NCBI RefSeq assembly: GCF_030272615.1
Contig: NC_081412.1
Location: 686,892,583-686,956,582 of the forward strand
DNA from: Cryptomeria japonica
Lineage: Eukaryota; Streptophyta; Pinopsida; Cupressales; Cupressaceae
Length of the DNA: 64,000 bases
Reading direction: 5' to 3'
Shown piece after piece: positions 45,340 to 56,810 of this stretch. The notes under the pieces were generated by a model, which was not told the origin of the DNA, did not search any database, and worked only from the letters and a program-made list of their open reading frames with translations. The position numbers and the translations under genes were made by a program. The first letter of the stretch is position 1, and the number at the start of each line of letters is the position of its first letter.

Positions 45340-46215
45340 TCGACGGTTGATCCGGATGAGGAAATGTTTTTGAGGGTTTTGAGTAGGGTGAATATTGAAC
45401 CTCATTTTACCCCACCGTAATATGATGGGAAGTTAGATTCAGATGAATTGATGGATTTGATCTCGAAGATGGAAAAGTATTTTGATTTTGAAAACACTAC
45501 AAAAGAGAGGAAGGTGAAATATGCATGTACCTAGTTGAAAGGTCATGCATCTCTTTGGTGGGAGAATTTGCAAGTTGATAGATAGAGAAGAGGTAAAGAG
45601 AATATTAAGACATGGGATCGGATGATTTCTAAGTTGAAATCAAAGTTTGTACCAATGAATTATCAATTGGATCTATTTCGAAAGTTGCAGAATTTGAGAC
45701 AGAAGGAATCTAGTGTGAAGGAGTACACCGAAGCATTTTACAGGTTGAACAGCAAATCCGGACATATTGATGATGGAGTTGAACAAGTTGCAAGATATTT
45801 GAATGGATTGTGGATGTCTATACAAGATGAATTGATTATGATCAAATTGGAGAGTTTTGAAGAGGCTTACCAATATGCCCTAAAGGTAGAAGAAAAGTTA
45901 AACAAAAGACATGAGCAGAGACAAAGAGGTAGAGGTGGAAGGTTTACTACAGGAATATTTCAAGGAGGAAGAGGATATACCAGAGGAAGAGGAACCAGTA
46001 TAGACCATAACAAGGACAAGGAAGTGAGAAAAGAAGGTAATTCATACCAAAAAGATGATAGAAATTTCTATCAGAGGAGAGAACCAAATGGTTACCGGAA
46101 TGAGAATTTTGGATGACAAGACAAGAGGACACTTAGAGGATCTTTTTTTAAATGTGAAGGAGAAGGACATCATGCATTCAAGTGTAAGAAGATAGAAACT
46201 ACTAGAAGAGTAGTA
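45340..46215 (+). pseudogene. Chromovirus gag
   Basis: Capsid-region residues are YDGKLDSDELMDLISKMEKY (about 45420-45480), ASLWWENLQ (45550), WDRMISKLKSKFVPMNY (45610-45660) and VEQVARYLNGLWMSIQDEL. An Arg/Gly-rich basic stretch (about 45925-46000) precedes the knuckle. The single knuckle reads FKCEGEGHHAFKC and lacks its first Cys (Phe instead), so zinc binding should be lost. TAG codons interrupt it near 45532 and 45583. Confidence 0.85.
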
Positions 46216-49200
46216 GTGGTGGAAGAAAACCCCACTGGATCAGACAATAAACTAGAAGATGGAGAACTATTGAAGATAAGGAGAGCTTTATGTCATACCG
46301 GAGGAGATGAAGAGTCTTTTCAGAGAAAGAATATGTTCAAAACTAGATGTAAGGTATCCGATAAGTGTTGTAAATTTTTTATTCAAAGTGGTAGTTTAGA
46401 TAATCTTGTTTCAGAAGAGATGATGAATAAGTTAAAATTAGAGAGATTGAAACACCCTAAGCCTTATGAGATAGCATGGATTCAGGATGAGCATAAGTTG
46501 TTAGTAAGTGAACAATGTTTAGTGAAATTGAAAATTGGGAATTTTCATGATGAAGTGTTGTGTGATATTATGCCTATGGATATTTTTCATCTTTTGTTGG
46601 GTAGACCTTGGCAGTTTGATAGACAAGCAGTACATGATGGGGGGAAGAATACATACACTATTGTCGCCAATGGGATGAAGCAAACCTTGTTGCCTTTGGA
46701 GGAACCATTGAAGAATGAAGTCTATATGAATGCTAGAATCTGTTTGGTAGATGGAAGGAAATTCATGGATGGACTAAGACATGAGAATGTGTGCTTTTCC
46801 TTAACTCCTAAGAATACTAAGAGACTCGAACCAGAAGGAGAACACCCAAAAGAGATAAAATATCTGTTGATAGAATATGAGGACATCATCTCAGATAATG
46901 TACCCGATGGATTGCCACCCATGAGAATTACTAGTCATTGCACGGACTTGGTTCCCAAAGCTAGTTTGCCAAACAAAGTTGCACACTGGTTGATACTGGT
47001 AGAGAATGAAGAACTAAATAGACAAGTGCAGGAGTTGTTGAAGAAAGGTTTGATTGGGGAGATTCTAAGCCCTTGTGTAGTTGCAGTAGTATTAGCACTT
47101 AAGAAGGATAGAGAATGGAGAATGTGTGCCAATTCAAGAGAAATAAAAAAGATCACAGTGAAATACCAGTTTCTTTTGCCTAGGATGGATGACATAATGG
47201 ACTGTTTAAGTGGAGAAAAATACTTTACAAAGATAGATTTGAAGAGTGGATATCATCAAATTAGGATTAGAGAAGGTGGTGAGTGGAAGACAACATTTAA
47301 AACAAATGAAGGACTGTATGAATGGTTGGTGATGCCTTTTGTATTGACTAATGCACCGAGTACTTTCATGAGGCTGATGAATGAGGTATTGAATAAATTC
47401 TTGGGTAAGATTTTTATTGTGTATTTGGATGACATTCTGATTTTTAGTAAGACAAAAGAGGTGCATTTGTTGTAGTTAAGACAAGTTTTGTAGAGATTGA
47501 GAGAAGAGAAGTTGTTGATCAATATCAATAAGTGCACTTTCATGAAGGATGAGTTAGTCTATTTGGGATTTATGATATCTAAGGATGGTTTGAAGATGGA
47601 CCCAGAGAAAGTGAAAGCAATTGTTGAATGGCCTACACCAGAAAGCATTGGAGAGATAAAGATCATTTCAGGGATTGGCTAGTTTTTACCAAAAGTTTAT
47701 CAAAAATTTCAGTTCAGTTTGTAATCCTATGATTGAGACCATGAGAGGAGATCGGAAGGAATTCAAGTGGACCACCGAAGCAAACAAAAGTTTTGAACTA
47801 TTGAAACAACAAGTGACTAAGAATCATGTGTTAGCTTTACCGGATTTCAATAAAGTATTTCAAGTGGATTGTGATGCAAGTGGAATAGTAATAGGAGTAG
47901 TCTTGAGTCAAAAAGGAAGAGCGATAGCTTATTTTAGTAAGAAATTGAATGATGCCCAGAGGAGATATTCAGTGTATGATAACGAATTGTATGCCATATT
48001 TCAAGTTTTGAAGAAGTGGAGACATTATTTGTTGCCTAAGGAGTTTGTGTTCTATACAGATCATCAAGCTTTGCAGTATTTAAATAGTCAGAGTAAGTTG
48101 AATTGGAGACATATGAGATGGGTAGAATTCTTGCAGAGTTACACCTTTGTGTTGAAGCATAGAAGTGGTAAATCTAACAAAGTTGTTGATGCATTAAGTA
48201 GGAGAATGAATTTGCTGACAGAGATGAGAGTGACAGTATTAGGATTTGAAGATTTGAAGACCTTGTATGATGAAGTCCCAGATTTTGCAGAACCTTGGAA
48301 AGCATGTAGAGAACCGGTTATGGTAGAAAGAAGAAAATGGTTGGATTACTTCATTTAGGATGGGATGTTATTCATAGGAGTTTAGTTGTGCATACCTAAG
48401 AATTCTATGAGAGAAAATCTAATAAAGGAGAAACATAGTGGAGGTTTAGCTGGACATTTTGGCATTGACAAAACAGTAGCATTGGTGAGTGAGCAGTACT
48501 TTTGGCCCCAGATTCATAAGGATGTTAAGAAATATGTGTAGAGTTGTAGAGTTTGTCAAGCTGCAAAAGTTAGTAGTCAGAATGTGGGATTGTATAAACC
48601 TTTGACAGTACCGATAAGACTTTGGGAGGATATAAGAATGGATTGTGTACTTGGATTGCCTAAGACACTGAGAGGGAATGATTCTATATTTGTGGTAGTG
48701 GATAGATTCTCAAAGATGGCTCATTTCATACCTTGTAAGAAGACATCAGATGCATTGCATGTAGCAGACATATTTTTCAAATAAGTGGTTAGATTGCATG
48801 GATTACCTAAGAGCATAGTTTCAGACAAAGACTCTAAGTTTGTTGGCTTTTTTTGGAGAACACTTTGGAAGAAGATGAAGACAGATTTCAAGTTCAATTC
48901 TACTTTTCATTCACATATTGATGGACAGACAGAAGTTGTTAACTAGAGTTTGGGAAATTTGTTGAGATGTTTAGTGGGGGATAAAATCGGAAGTTGGGAT
49001 TTAATCCTTGCACAAGCAGAGTTTTCCTACAATAATTCAATGAATAGAAGTACTGGAAGAACATCTTTTGAGATTGTTACCAGAGTGCATCCTACAGGGA
49101 TATCAGAATTAAGAGACATTAGCAGTCAAGACCGGAGGAGTTCAAAAGCAGAAGACTTTGCAGATCACATAGAAGCATTGCATATTCAGGTTAAGAAGCA

Positions 49201-49690
49201 TTTGGAAGATATGACTAGCAAGTATAAGGAGAAGGCATATGAGAAGAGGAGACATAAGTAATTTGTAGTTAGCGATGAAGTGATGCTATATCTAAGAAAA
49301 GAGAGATTCTTGGTTGGAACTTATAATAAGTTGCAGATGAACAAGTTTGGACCTTGTAGGATTTTGAAGAAGTTCAGTTTTGGAAATGCATATGAAGTGG
49401 AGTTACCAGATAGTCTAAGTATTTCACTTATATTAAACATTGCATATCTTCATGAGTATCATGAACTAGAATTTAGTGAGAACAGTGTTGCAGACTTGGA
49501 GAAACAGTGGCCCCAGAAGGAACCAGATCAGATTGAAGATATTTTGGAGAGTAGGATTGGGCGTAGTACCTGGAGTAGTTAGTATAAAGAATATCTTGTG
49601 AAGTGGAAGGACAGACCAGTTGAAGATTCATCTTGGATTTCTTAGGTAGAGGTAGACCGCCTTGATTTTCCTCTAACCCCGACAAAGTGA
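46216..49690 (+). pseudogene. Chromovirus pol: protease, RT, RNase H, integrase, chromodomain
   Basis: The protease loop reads FIQSGSLDNLVS: Gln stands where the catalytic Asp belongs. The RT has KIDLKSGYHQIRI (about 47235) and YLDDILIF (about 47424-47447). A TAG follows at 47473-47475 and a one-base shift near 47675. The RNase H has FQVDCDASGIVIG, YDNELYAI and YTDHQALQYL. The integrase keeps the zinc-finger [20 protein letters not shown] and DGQTEVVN (Asp, Asp, Glu). The chromodomain (about 49525-49670) reads IEDILESRI, then EYLVKWKDRP, then EDSSWIS, with stops inside it. Chromodomains bind modified histones and steer integration in this group. Many stops; inactive. Confidence 0.9.
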
Positions 49691-49721
49691 GAGGCTCACT
49701 TTTTTAATAACCCCGGATGCT

Positions 49722-50512
49722 TGATACAGGAGCATCCTCGGTTCACAGCAATCTTGCATCAACCAAAAATATTTTCCTTTTTGTTTTGTTTTATGTTTGC
49801 AGTTTCAATTTTTCTTTCTGTGTGTCCCAGTTTTGTCTCACCGGATCCTGTGGAGCTGGATTCTACTTGAAGACTTGATCATCTTTCTTTCTTCCAAACT
49901 ACATCGCATTTCGATCATTTTTTGGCAAGATATTGCTACCAGTTTCCTTGTTAGTTTCTTGTTATCGGTTGTTTCTTTGTTACCGGTTGCCTGAGACCTA
50001 TTCTGGTGATCCACTAGAACCCTTCAAAAGCTTGCGGAGCCTTAGGCATTGATTCTGATGTTTCTTGGCATGTGGCCGACCTTTTCCCGCGATCTACGTT
50101 TCATCCTTTGGTTTTTCCAAAGGAATCTCTTGGCAGAGGCTGACCTTGTTTATTTTGCAAGTTAGGTGTTGTTCTTCGGGTTTTGATCCCTTTTGGGCCG
50201 ACTAGATCCTTTGGATTGATATATATATTTTTAGTTAGGCATTATAATTCAAGGAATGACATGTAGCTAGACTATGCATAGAAGATAGATTATAAGATTC
50301 AAGGTCTCGGTTGTGACCTAATCTACCAGGCCTGTGAGCTGGTATGTTGTAACTCAGTTGTTACCGGTTGGATGTAATCAAATTTCATGCAATAAATCAA
50401 GTTGTTCTACATTGCCTACATCATATCTTTGTGTTTTTGTTGTGTTTACTCTTGTTGACCGGTCCGGATTGATAACTCTTTGAGGTCCCTCCTCACCGGT
50501 GACTGCTTCACA
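49722..50512 (+). repeat. 3' LTR of the chromovirus (791 bp)
   Basis: Starts TGATACAGGAGCATCC after an AACCCCGGATGCT stretch and ends GCTTCACA. Confidence 0.92.
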
Positions 50513-50962
50513 AAGGAACCACCATAGTTCCAACTCAAGGGTAGTGAAGAAGTTGAGACCTCAAAAGAGGCCCTCAAAGAAAAAACATGAAGCTCTACAA
50601 GTCCAGGCATAAATGATTTCCATAAAGCCCCGTAGATAGAGGAACAATGGGGTAATTGATCCTAACCAAAAGAGGAAGGGATCCCAAAAAGAATCCAAAA
50701 AAAGGACAAACACCAATAGTGCCATGAATGCAAACATTGAAGAAACCCCAAAAGTTGTCTGCATAGCAAAAACAAAGCCTGCCTTGAATGATAGAAACCA
50801 TCAACACCCACAAAGCCATAAAGAAGAAAACCAAATTGTGGCAAATGTGAAGGAAATCATCCTCTGCAACCATACTGCTCCCATCCTTCCAGCTGCTAAC
50901 ACCTCTCACCCCCAAATGAGTCCACACACTGCACCCACCATACACTTTTCCAAGAACATAGA
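50513..50962 (-). mobile_element. LINE-like fragment, right side of the chromovirus
   Basis: The minus strand has an open stretch (51020-50595) rich in Phe, Trp and Gly, similar in style to 43271-44230 beyond the chromovirus. Taken as the upstream part of the same interrupted remnant; no RT motif is seen. Weak evidence. Confidence 0.3.
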
Positions 50963-51776
50963 TGTTAGACAGTTCAAATAACCAGAAGACGACTAAGAGG
51001 GGGGGTGAATCAATTGTCATATATTATCAAAACCATTAGCAATTTAAAATTTAATACTGGAACCCAAAACATTAATGCCAGAATAGAAGATAAACCAATT
51101 AAGCATAAACAATAATCATAGAATAAATACCATCCACATGACACCAAGATTTGTACGTGGAAAACCTGATAAAGGGAAAAACCATGATGGGAAGCCTACC
51201 CACAGTCAAATAATACTTTTGCAGTAAGTATGTGATTTAAAATGAAGGGGCATGCACTTGCAGGAAGGCCAATAGCCTAGAGCCCACTGCTCATCACAAA
51301 AGGAGCCTCACTGACTACATAGAAATCCAGACTACAATCCAGAGAAGTGTTGAACTGCAAAAGATAGCATCTCCTATGCCTGAGTACAATTTTGGTTAAG
51401 CTCAATACAAGAGGACTAAATCCTCTTACATAAACCCAATTCAATCTCCAATGATCGACCAACTCCTCTTCCTAAATAATATTACATTATTCACACATTA
51501 CATTCCTTGACCATGACCTCTAACAATAACCATGATTATCTATAATGAGATCTTACATATATATATATATATACAAACCCTCGACCATAAATAATCAGGT
51601 CGACCACCAGACAATAAACCAATTACATAATTACAAACCATGTCATCCTTAAACCAAACAAATAATATCAACACATAAGATATCCTAGAAATACATTAAT
51701 AGGTCTTATCCACATGTTACATCAAAGTTGGTCCATAACCTAGATCAATTGGGACCAAGTATAGGTCCACACACCA
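50963..51776 (-). repeat. Solo or truncated LTR, copia-like, minus strand
   Basis: The minus strand ends GTCTAACA at 50963 and carries the C-rich GATTCACCCCCCC motif (about 51000) and the U5 stem-loop block (51156-51186, one stem pair mismatched). A (TA)n run sits at about 51556-51572. The start is near 51773 (TGTGTGGACC). No target duplication found. Confidence 0.55.
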
Positions 51777-51784
51777 AAGCAATG

Positions 51785-52645
51785 TGTTGGCATTCTACAC
51801 TCACATGAGAATGGTTGATGTTTTCATTGATGGCAACCCATCGGTAACAGGATTCTACAAGTTCACCGGCAAAATAGACATCATTTACCGGCATTGACAG
51901 GCACAACAAAGTTCATTCATCGCCATCTAGTTTACACCGGCAACGAAGCATACCGACATCCAAGCTGACATGAGACAATTTTTGTTTATATGAATTATAT
52001 TGTAATGTAATTAATTATTTGTAAGCTGATATGATGTATTTTAAAGACTCATATATGTATGAGATCTTATAGGTCATTTTTGATATAGCATGGAGAGGAA
52101 ATTATGTAATGGTATTATATAGAAGATAGAGAAAAGATATTGTAATAAGGCAAATAGGTTATGTGAGTGAATATCATTCACCGACAGGTTTTTCATTATG
52201 GTTTCTAACAGAGCTTAAACCGGTACTGAATCAAACATTGCAGATGCTATTTTGAGCAGTACATTGTCTTGGATTTAATTATCCATTTTGTACTCAGTGA
52301 GACTCTTTCATTGAGCAGTGCGCTCTAGGCTATTGGCCTTCCTGCATGTGCAGGCCCCTATTGTAAGTAATATTTATTCATATTGGCCAATGAGTAAATA
52401 TTTTCGGTCACAAATCCCACCGAGGTTTTTCGCTTACCGGGTTTCCTCGCCAAAATATCTTGTGTTATATGTGCATTTATGTTGTCTCTGTTATTTCTCT
52501 TTGTTGCATTATTACTTGTTTACTGGTACATTAATTTGGGTTGAAATGTTATAAATAAGTTCAAATATTCCACTAACCAGTTAGACACTGATTCACCTAC
52601 CCACCCACCCCTTCAGTGTCTTTGGGACTATCATTGCATCTAACA
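51785..52645 (+). repeat. 5' LTR of element A (861 bp)
   Basis: Starts TGTTGGCATTCTAC and ends GCATCTAACA, one base before a primer-binding site. It differs from the LTR that closes the same element (56811-57937). It has CCGG-core motifs in U3 (51840-51960) and a U5 stem-loop with changed but still pairing stems (52421-52449). Confidence 0.85.
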
Positions 52646-52716
52646 ATTGGTATCAGAGCCTGGTCCTCTATTTGCAAAAGCCTAATAGCTTGAGGAAGAT
52701 TCTGAAACCGGTACTA

Positions 52717-53690
52717 ATGGAGAGTTTGAGAAAACAGTTGGAAGGAGCTCTTGAAGATTTTGATGCAAAAAAATTGAATAATATCAAACTTGAAGATGAT
52801 CTAAGGACTACCCAGGAATTCATTAAAAGACTTCAGGAGAACCTGGTTATAGCACAAAACAATAGGAAGGAACTTCATGAGCAAATGCAGAAACATGATG
52901 ATGAGAAGGAAACTCTTAGTGATATTGCAGAGAAGTTGAGACAAGAGAATAGTAACATGAGGAATGAAATGCAAGATTTAACCATGAGGCTATGTAAGGA
53001 TATTGAAGATAGGAAGAAGAATGAAGAAGACTTGACTTAGAGGAAACTTAATGAGGGAGATAATGAAAATCTAAGATTTTGTCATGAAAATGATATGCTA
53101 AAGACAAATCTGAGTCACATGCAACATGATAAAGAGGAGCTTAGGAGACAAATTGGCATTCTAGAAAATGAGTTGATCACTGCAAATGAAAACAAAGACA
53201 AATTCAAGAAAAGTTCAGAAAGACTTGATGACATGCTGAAAAGACAAAAACCTGATGGAGATACAATTGGACTTGGATTTGAACATGGAGAAAGTTCCAG
53301 GACTGCAAACAATCAAGATCATAGTAAACCGGTAAGACAACCTAATCCTTATAAATTTAATGGGAAATGTTTTAATTGCAACAAATTTGGTCATAGAGAA
53401 AATTAGTGCAGATTTATATATAATTAGAATACAAATTTACCCACCGCTCAATATTCCAAATGCAATAAAGTTGGTCATAACTCAGAAAATTGTAGAATGA
53501 ATGTGAAATGCTATGTTTGTGGTTGATTTGGATATTTATCTAATCAATGCAGAACACAAACATGTCAAGGATATGGAAAAGCTATTCAGAGGAATAATGT
53601 AACTTGTTATGCATGTAACCAGATTGGACATATTGCAAAATTTTGTAGAAGCAAGACTAACCGACAAACAATAAAGGATCTAATGAGAAA
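52717..53690 (+). pseudogene. Element A ORF1: coiled coil plus zinc knuckles (Gag-like)
   Basis: The first ATG after the primer-binding site is at 52717 (MESLRKQLEGALEDF). About 200 residues of long charged heptads follow. Then come CFNCNKFGHREN with a stop replacing the residue before the last Cys (53404), SKCNKVGHNSENC, CYVCG.FGYLSNQC (with a stop), and an intact CYACNQIGHIAKFC (53609-53650). At least three in-frame stops: 53038 TAG, 53404 TAG and one near 53524. The likely role is an RNA-binding structural protein by analogy with Gag; the coiled coil in place of a recognisable capsid fold is unusual. Confidence 0.7.
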
Positions 53691-54134
53691 GGAAAGGAAA
53701 AAGTAAATGAAATAAAGCAAGAATTTTCAAAACAATGGATTAAGAAGAGAGATCAAAAAGTTGATGAATTTGTCTCTACACCGGTAGAATAGAGTAACCC
53801 TCCACCAGTAGGAGATTATTCATCTAACTAAAGAATAATCCATAGGGGGTACAGTAGAAAATTGAAAATCATGCATTCTACCCTTGGTTGATGGTGAGAA
53901 GTTATATTTCTTCTTTACCGGCAAATATGTTAAGATTTCACTTAACCGGAAAGCATTTAATGCAGTTTTTGGAGAACTTTTTGGTTATAAAACACCAGAA
54001 AACCCTCATTTCAATTCACCAAGTATCCAAGCATTCGAAGAGCACAAAGAGAGAGCAAAGGCATCCTAAGGTGAAGCAGCAAAGTGTTTTTAGGCATTCA
54101 AGGATTCAAAGTCAAAAGGTATTTATCTTTCAAA

Positions 54135-55886
54135 ATGGCATCTTCATCTTCTACACCTGACTTTTTTGCAAAACCTTATGTGGTAAAAAACATTATGCAC
54201 CCTAGACCTATATTTAAAATCATCCCTGAGATTGCTAAGAAAGATGATTCCATCAGATCCTTTTCTAATATTTTGAAGGGAGTTGCTTTTGTCGAAGACT
54301 CGAGGATTTATATTCACTGCAACATAGAGAATTTCGGGTCAGATGACTTGAAGAACATGTACAGAGATGTTATAATAGATGAACAAGGTTTAGTCAAGCT
54401 AGAGCATAAGATTGTAGGAGACTTAAGATTTGTTGAAATTCTGAATATTCCTGAATTTCTAGATAGGATAGTTCGTCTTGTGCTGAGTAGAGTTCATGGG
54501 GAGTTTATGTGGCTAGACTCTTTTTTTAAGATTACTAAGGAAGCAATTAAGGCAATTACTGGTTTACCCTCAATCGATACTAGACCCGACAAAAAGAAGA
54601 ATATACCAAACAAGGGTGTTATGGACCTATCCGGAGCTAAATTTGACAACATATCTCTTAGGGTTAATGATATCACTGATGCAAATGTGAAATATGTGAG
54701 CATGGTATTTGGATATAGAGTTACACATGCAAATAGGTTAAATTTTGTTTCTAGCTTGTGTATTCATAGTGCATATGAGATGGCTAAGAAAAATGCTAAA
54801 ACTGACATATGTGAGTGGCTTAAGGATTAACTGCTTGATAACTTGAAAAAGGCTAAGGGTGATAAGAAGGGAACATTCCATTTTGGGAATCTACTTATGT
54901 GTTTAATGCTTTAATTTACAAAGGAGATACCTGGAATTGGTCATAAGGACTTTGCATATGACATCCTGGTAGGTAGACAAATCATGGAGGCTATTACCGG
55001 CATAGGTGCTAACAGTGATGACATGGTAAAAGCCTATTTTGAAAACTTCCAAACCAAAATGAAGGCTAGAGAAAGGATATTGCAGAGCATGGTGGATAAG
55101 TATGACAAGAAAATTTATTTTGTAATCAAAAGAGATGAAACATGGATGGAAGTTGTTACTCCTAGAACTATTTGGATAACAAAGATGGGATATGAAGTTG
55201 ATTTGAATATTCTTGAGGCTTATGCTAAGACACTTCTTGATGCACCTAGGGAACCTTCAGAAGAAATATTTGGAAGTTCTAAGACCATTCAGAGTACTAT
55301 CTTGATGCAAAAGAAGAGAAAAAGAAGAGAAAAATTCATCAGAAGTACATCCAAAATGGTTAAAGAGGTTAAAGAGAATGTGATGAACTTGACTAGTATT
55401 TCTGCTAGTGAACTGGAAGGACTAGAACTAGTAGCTCATGTTTCACTAGTTGTCACTTCTTCGAATACAGACAGTGGTAAGGCAGCTGAGTTCAAAAGAG
55501 TTGAAAGGAAGAAGAGGAAACCTTCACTGGTACCTTCTCCTTCTCCTAAAAAGGAAAGGACATTAAGGAAGAAGCAGCAGGTTATAAGGGAGCCTAAGAA
55601 AAAGCTAACTCCAAAGAAGAAACAACCTAAGGCACTAGATACCCTTACACCAGAGGAATTGGTAAATGAGATAACTCAAGATGGTAATCTTTGCAATATA
55701 AATAAACTTTATCATTCATTCAAGGATTCTAACAGGGAGACTATAGAGGCTAGTATTATTTTGCATCTTGACATCTACAAGAAAGTTTTGATTGAGGTTG
55801 TAGATGATCTGCCTAATGACTTGTACATAAGGTTAGAGGCTAATACCCGGTACAAATCTTCCCAACACCAATTCATCACTAGCTAA
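54135..55886 (+). pseudogene. Element A ORF2: unknown protein, frame lost at a recombination point
   Basis: ATG at 54135 (MASSSSTPDFFAKPY). The N-terminal half aligns by eye with ORF2 of element B: VRLVLSRVHGEF...ITKEAIKAITGLP here against IRIILSRVHGDK...ITPQVIHVVTGF there. A helical middle and a Lys/Pro-rich basic stretch (about 55500-55640) follow. Stops at 54828 (TAA) and near 54913 (TAA). At 55848 the DNA becomes element-B-like but in a different frame, so it ends at 55886 after a dozen out-of-frame residues. No known domain recognised. Confidence 0.6.
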
Positions 55887-56519
55887 ACTTAAGCTCCTAT
55901 GCATAGTAGTGGATAATCAGGTGCAAAGCCTAGAAGAGGAAGCAGAGGCAAATGTCAAAAAGGAGCATCAAAAAGCTCTTAATATAGCTCTAGTGAAGAA
56001 GTTGAATGAGCTCCAATCTAAACTAAAGAAAGAACAAAAGGATATAAGGGATGCTCTGGATGAGGGGAATCTGCTACTCAGCAAGATCTACCAACCCCAT
56101 CTGTTCTATGATGATGTGCTAGCTTAGAAGCAAAAGCTTCAAATGGACTTACAGTCCTACATGAGCACATTCAACCCACCTTATGACTCCTTTACAACTT
56201 ATGGGAAAACCATTCACCGGTTACACATCCAGTCAGCAAAAATGGAGCAAGAGATCAGCACCTGGTCTAGAGATTTGTAGGAGCTACAACTAGTTCTACT
56301 CCCACAATTGCAAATTCTTCAGAAGTGCTATCTGAACCTGGATGCCTTAACAGTTACACAGGAGATGAGAACAATTGATGCCATGGAAGAACAGGTCTCC
56401 CAGATGCAGATAAAAAAGGAAGTAGCCACCTCCCTACTTGAGTCCTAGTCTTTATCGATGAAACAATTCTTGCAAGATTTTAAATCTATTTTTGACATGT
56501 ATTATTCCTTATTGTCATA
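55887..56519 (+). pseudogene. B-type ORF2 tail now attached to element A
   Basis: Encodes the same helical C-terminal tail as 62330-62995 (NVKKEHQKALNIALVKKLNE, then LLLSKI.QPHLFYDDVLA). It is broken by TAG at 56125, 56278 and 56447, ending at a TAA near 56518. It is not in frame with the upstream ORF2. Confidence 0.7.
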
Positions 56520-56810
56520 AACTTTTATTATTTTGAAAATAGGATTGATCAGCTATACTTTGTCATTGTCGGCAAAGGGGGAGAAGAATTCTATTTGAGA
56601 AAAGTATCTGGTTATCAAAATTTTGATATATGCTCTGAATATCTCAATGTTTATGCTCTTTATGCAAAATTGTTATACATTGTATTGCCAAAGGGATAGT
56701 GTATATGCTTCAGGGAAGCAATTTTGCTACTGGCATGATTTTGTTGTAAAACACTTAGATGTCAAAATTTTATTTTCCTAAGTGTTGCCATCAATGCCAA
56801 AGGGGGACAT

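Larger units (their letters stand above)
44231..50512 (+). mobile_element. Ty3/gypsy chromovirus with both LTRs, 6.3 kb
   Basis: 5' LTR 44231-45048, initiator-Met primer-binding site at 45051, gag-pol to about 49690, 3' LTR 49722-50512. The integrase C-terminus carries a chromodomain, which defines chromoviruses. I could not find a matching target duplication (CATAG on the left, AAGGA on the right), so the insertion is old or its edges are altered. Confidence 0.9.
52646..56810 (+). mobile_element. Element A internal region (gag-only, no RT)
   Basis: Runs from a TTGGTATCAGAGCC primer-binding site (52647-52660) to a polypurine tract CCAAAGGGGGACAT (about 56798) before the shared LTR. It holds ORF1 and ORF2 and no protease, RT or integrase motif. 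The last about 960 bp (from 55848) are nearly identical to element B (62325-63268), while everything upstream is strongly diverged. Confidence 0.75.

Noticed and set aside
46722-47543. Several minus-strand ORFs of 66-95 codons over the chromovirus pol
   Set aside because: Shadows of the conserved RT frame on the plus strand.
44226-50517. Target-site duplication of the chromovirus
   Set aside because: CATAG on the left and AAGGA on the right do not match, and shifting the ends by a few bases gives no better pair.
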